Shown here in pieces: positions 13,558 to 15,473 of a DNA stretch of 15,473 nt (position 1 is the first letter of the stretch; every line of letters begins with the position of its first letter). The position numbers and the translations under genes are program-made. The notes beneath the pieces were generated by a model. The model saw only the letters and a list, made by a program, of their open reading frames with translations, searched no databases and was not told where the DNA came from. Source of the DNA: an uncultured Bacilli bacterium. GTDB lineage: Bacteria; Bacillota_I; Bacilli_A; RF39; UBA660. The stretch is from NCBI GenBank assembly GCA_910577075.1, contig CAJTKV010000013.1, positions 13,671-29,143 on the forward strand, in the 5' to 3' direction.

Positions 13558-14451
13558 CTACTCAACCCCCGTATCTTCATTATAGAATTTTTCGCCACTT
13601 ATAATAAAGTAGGAATTGATAACGACAATAGCATGAAGTAAAACCTGAACATACCAAAGTCCTAACATTTTACGATAACTTTCAGGATTCAATAATGCTT
13701 GTGTCAAACATACAAGAAAATATAGGGCAATACCAAATCCCAAGAATTTTTTATGAGACCCTTCTCGGTCCATTTTATCGCGATATACTCCCTCTACCAA
13801 AAGGTCAATATCGAGCATCATATTCTCTAATGATTCACCCGAATCTTGCGCACCCTCTTTAGTTATCTGTACGAATAATTGGTGCATATTCTTAACCATA
13901 TAATATGGATATTTCGCATTGAACCATTCAACAGCTTCATCAATTGTACCATTGGCATAAGACATATCAATAACCGTTTTAACATCTGACTTTACTGGAT
14001 CTTCTAAAATATCCGATTCATATACACCCTCAAGAGCTTTAACAAATGATTGCGTTGTATTAAACTCATTGATAACGTTTGATGTATATACTTGTATTTC
14101 TTCAAATAGGAATTCAGAATAAATACGATTATTTCTTAAATAGGCTAAATATGGAATAAACATAATAGCTATGACACAATATAAGATAGCTATAGTTATA
14201 CTATAAAAATATAGATAACCTACAACCGCTGCTCCTCCACCAATAAGAATTATTTGAGATAAGTATTCCTTAGGCGTATATTCTTGCCCCAATTGTTTAC
14301 TCTTCTCTCTTACTTCTTGGTAGCTATAGGGAGCATATTTATTATATACAGTTAAAACAGTATCAGCTATAAATTTATAAACACTTTCGCCATTTTGTTG
14401 TCTATAAGATAGAACAAAGACGGCAATTACTAGCATTATAACTAATTCCAT
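13558..14451 (-). CDS. TadB-like type II secretion F domain membrane protein
   Basis: A 297-aa membrane protein; the ATG at 14451 has GAAGGA 6 nt upstream. Membrane segments are an N-terminal anchor (1-16), a pair at about 66-104 (LIGGGAAVVGYLYFYSITIAI...), and two C-terminal helices (about 235-250 and 262-283). Between them lies a soluble helical region including EEIQVYTSNVINEFNTTQSF, where family members select for short hydrophobic and acidic helices, and YYMVKNMHQLFVQITKEGAQ. It lies between the ATPase gene (27-bp gap) and the TadC-like gene (1-bp gap), so all three are co-transcribed. The layout fits TadB, the first of two paired platform proteins. No pilin, prepilin peptidase or secretin-like gene is in view. 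Confidence 0.7.
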   Translation of the reverse strand: MELVIMLVIAVFVLSYRQQNGESVYKFIADTVLTVYNKYAPYSYQEVREKSKQLGQEYTPKEYLSQIILIGGGAAVVGYLYFYSITIAILYCVIAIMFIPYLAYLRNNRIYSEFLFEEIQVYTSNVINEFNTTQSFVKALEGVYESDILEDPVKSDVKTVIDMSYANGTIDEAVEWFNAKYPYYMVKNMHQLFVQITKEGAQDSGESLENMMLDIDLLVEGVYRDKMDREGSHKKFLGFGIALYFLVCLTQALLNPESYRKMLGLWYVQVLLHAIVVINSYFIISGEKFYNEDTGVE

Positions 14452-14478
14452 ATAGCATCCTTCTTTCTACATATTTTC

Positions 14479-15473
14479 TTATGCAACTCCAACAGCACCT
14501 GTAGCACTAGCAGGATTTGGCATTTGCACTGGTGGTGTTTGAGGCATTACCTGTTGCATCATAGGTTGTTGCACTTGTGTTACTTGAGGAGTTGGCATAG
14601 TTCTTGGTTGAACATTTTGTACTCCACTAGCTTGATTCAATTGAGCAGCCATATTTTGTGGCTGAATAGGTTGAACATTTTGTTGAGCTGGCATTCCCTG
14701 CATATTAGTATTCATTGCTCCTTGATTAGGCGATTGAACTGCTTGCGCTGGACGCATTTGCGGTACTTGTTGTATTGCTTGCCCACTCATTTGATTACTC
14801 GTCACCTGCGTTTGCGCTTGAGGCATCTGTTGATTAACTGGTAAAGGTGCACTCGGATTTTGGCTAGCATTTAAAGCTGGAGCCGTTCCCGTTGAGGTAC
14901 TAGCATTATCATCATTCATTACAAAAGGATCATCAACATTTGTTGGTTTTACCGCCTCTGGAGCTGGCATATCTACTCTATTAGTATCATCAAATCCTTC
15001 ATTTGATGGTCCTAAACCAAAAGTATCCTCGGGTAACATAACATTACCAATTGCTAAATAATCAATTAAATTATGCGTTGGATTATGTAAAACAACACGT
15101 CCATCCAAACTCTTTTGATACAAATTATTGCTTCTTGGCTTATTATCATCATCAATATAAAATTCACATACTTCAATAATTTCACGTTGGAATCTACCTA
15201 GTCTTTTTGAAAAATATCCCTTAACATAGATGCCAATTTGTACATATCTATGAATTGAACCTAAAAACTGTTCAATATCTTGACTTGATTCCAGTAGTGA
15301 ATACATACGCATTGGGATACTTGATGCTTTATCGGCATGGATTGTCGATAAGATGTGGTGACCTGATGATATAGAGTTACGTACGGCAAGTACGGCCTCA
15401 GCGGAACGAACCTCGGATAATAATATCCATATCGGGTTCTGTCTCATGCAGGCTACTAGTGATTCTGTATACG
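14479..15473 (-). CDS. Type II/IV secretion ATPase (TadA/CpaF-like), C-terminal part with a long Q/P/M-rich tail
   Basis: The frame stays open to the right edge (331 codons visible), so the start is outside the window; the ATG at 15447 is internal. The visible part begins YTESLVACMRQNPIWILLSEVRSAEA, matching the Walker B/Asp-box segment of CpaF/TadA ATPases. It continues with the His-box SSGHHILSTIHADKASSIPMRM and ends the globular part with HRYVQIGIYVKGYF. After about residue 165 of the visible part the sequence turns into a tail of about 165 residues made of Q, P, M, N, A and V with few charges. Family members normally end soon after the ATPase core, so the tail is unusual. It powers pilus assembly or secretion through the two adjacent platform proteins. 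Confidence 0.82.
   Translation of the reverse strand, partial: YTESLVACMRQNPIWILLSEVRSAEAVLAVRNSISSGHHILSTIHADKASSIPMRMYSLLESSQDIEQFLGSIHRYVQIGIYVKGYFSKRLGRFQREIIEVCEFYIDDDNKPRSNNLYQKSLDGRVVLHNPTHNLIDYLAIGNVMLPEDTFGLGPSNEGFDDTNRVDMPAPEAVKPTNVDDPFVMNDDNASTSTGTAPALNASQNPSAPLPVNQQMPQAQTQVTSNQMSGQAIQQVPQMRPAQAVQSPNQGAMNTNMQGMPAQQNVQPIQPQNMAAQLNQASGVQNVQPRTMPTPQVTQVQQPMMQQVMPQTPPVQMPNPASATGAVGVA

Noticed and set aside
14524..14844. Plus-strand ORF rich in His, Leu and Trp (106 aa) and other plus-strand ORFs at 1479, 6944, 7364, 11111, 12174 and 12844
   Set aside because: All lie antisense within well-supported minus-strand genes, lack ribosome sites and show composition that simply mirrors the genuine codons.

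Overview
The window is AT-rich, nearly all genes lie on the minus strand, Shine-Dalgarno sites are strong, and promoters read TTGACA/TATAAT. Together with a BceRS-BceAB module, a sufCDSU-type operon and a pyruvate phosphate dikinase, this points to a low-GC, probably anaerobic member of the Bacillota (Bacilli/Erysipelotrichia-like). The species cannot be named from the sequence.

Layout, left to right (minus-strand genes are transcribed right to left). (1) 1-5080, a peptide-antibiotic sensing and resistance module: a partial VanZ-family gene, a BceB-like permease, a BceA-like ATPase, an intramembrane-sensing histidine kinase and an OmpR-type regulator. Related palindromes (TTACA-N4-TGTAA type) lie upstream of both the regulator gene and the transporter operon and are the likely regulator boxes. 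(2) 5081-6550, an accessory insert: an AbiF/Abi_2-family HEPN protein with an R-N-x3-H motif, flanked on both sides by copies of a small structured RNA. The RNA stem is conserved by compensatory base changes. Each copy has a -10 element at the same spacing, and the downstream copy ends in an intrinsic terminator. The whole cassette lies between two direct copies of the 3' end and terminator of ppdK, the left one a decayed remnant. (3) 6538-9174, ppdK. (4) 9299-12313, a SUF iron-sulfur operon sufC-sufD-sufS-sufU, with an unusually short SufD/SufB-like protein and no sufB before the terminator. (5) 12363-12740, the only plus-strand transcription unit: promoter, about 107-nt structured leader, a 28-residue all-hydrophobic peptide and a strong terminator. 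The leader can mask the ribosome binding site in a 12-bp helix. (6) 12741-15473, a Tad/type II secretion-like ATPase (partial, with a long Q/P/M-rich tail) and two TadB/TadC-like membrane proteins.

The most interesting item is the RNA-hairpin/AbiF cassette. AbiF proteins have been reported to form toxin-antitoxin systems with an RNA antitoxin and to be related to the ancestors of Cas13. Here two covarying RNA copies bracket the toxin gene. The second is the leader-controlled hydrophobic peptide gene at 12455-12729, which resembles a type I toxin mRNA although no antisense RNA is evident.

Several long ORF starts were shortened. In the regulator, ppdK and sufC genes the first in-frame ATG lies directly behind a TATAAT box and would not be usable, while the next ATG has a ribosome binding site.
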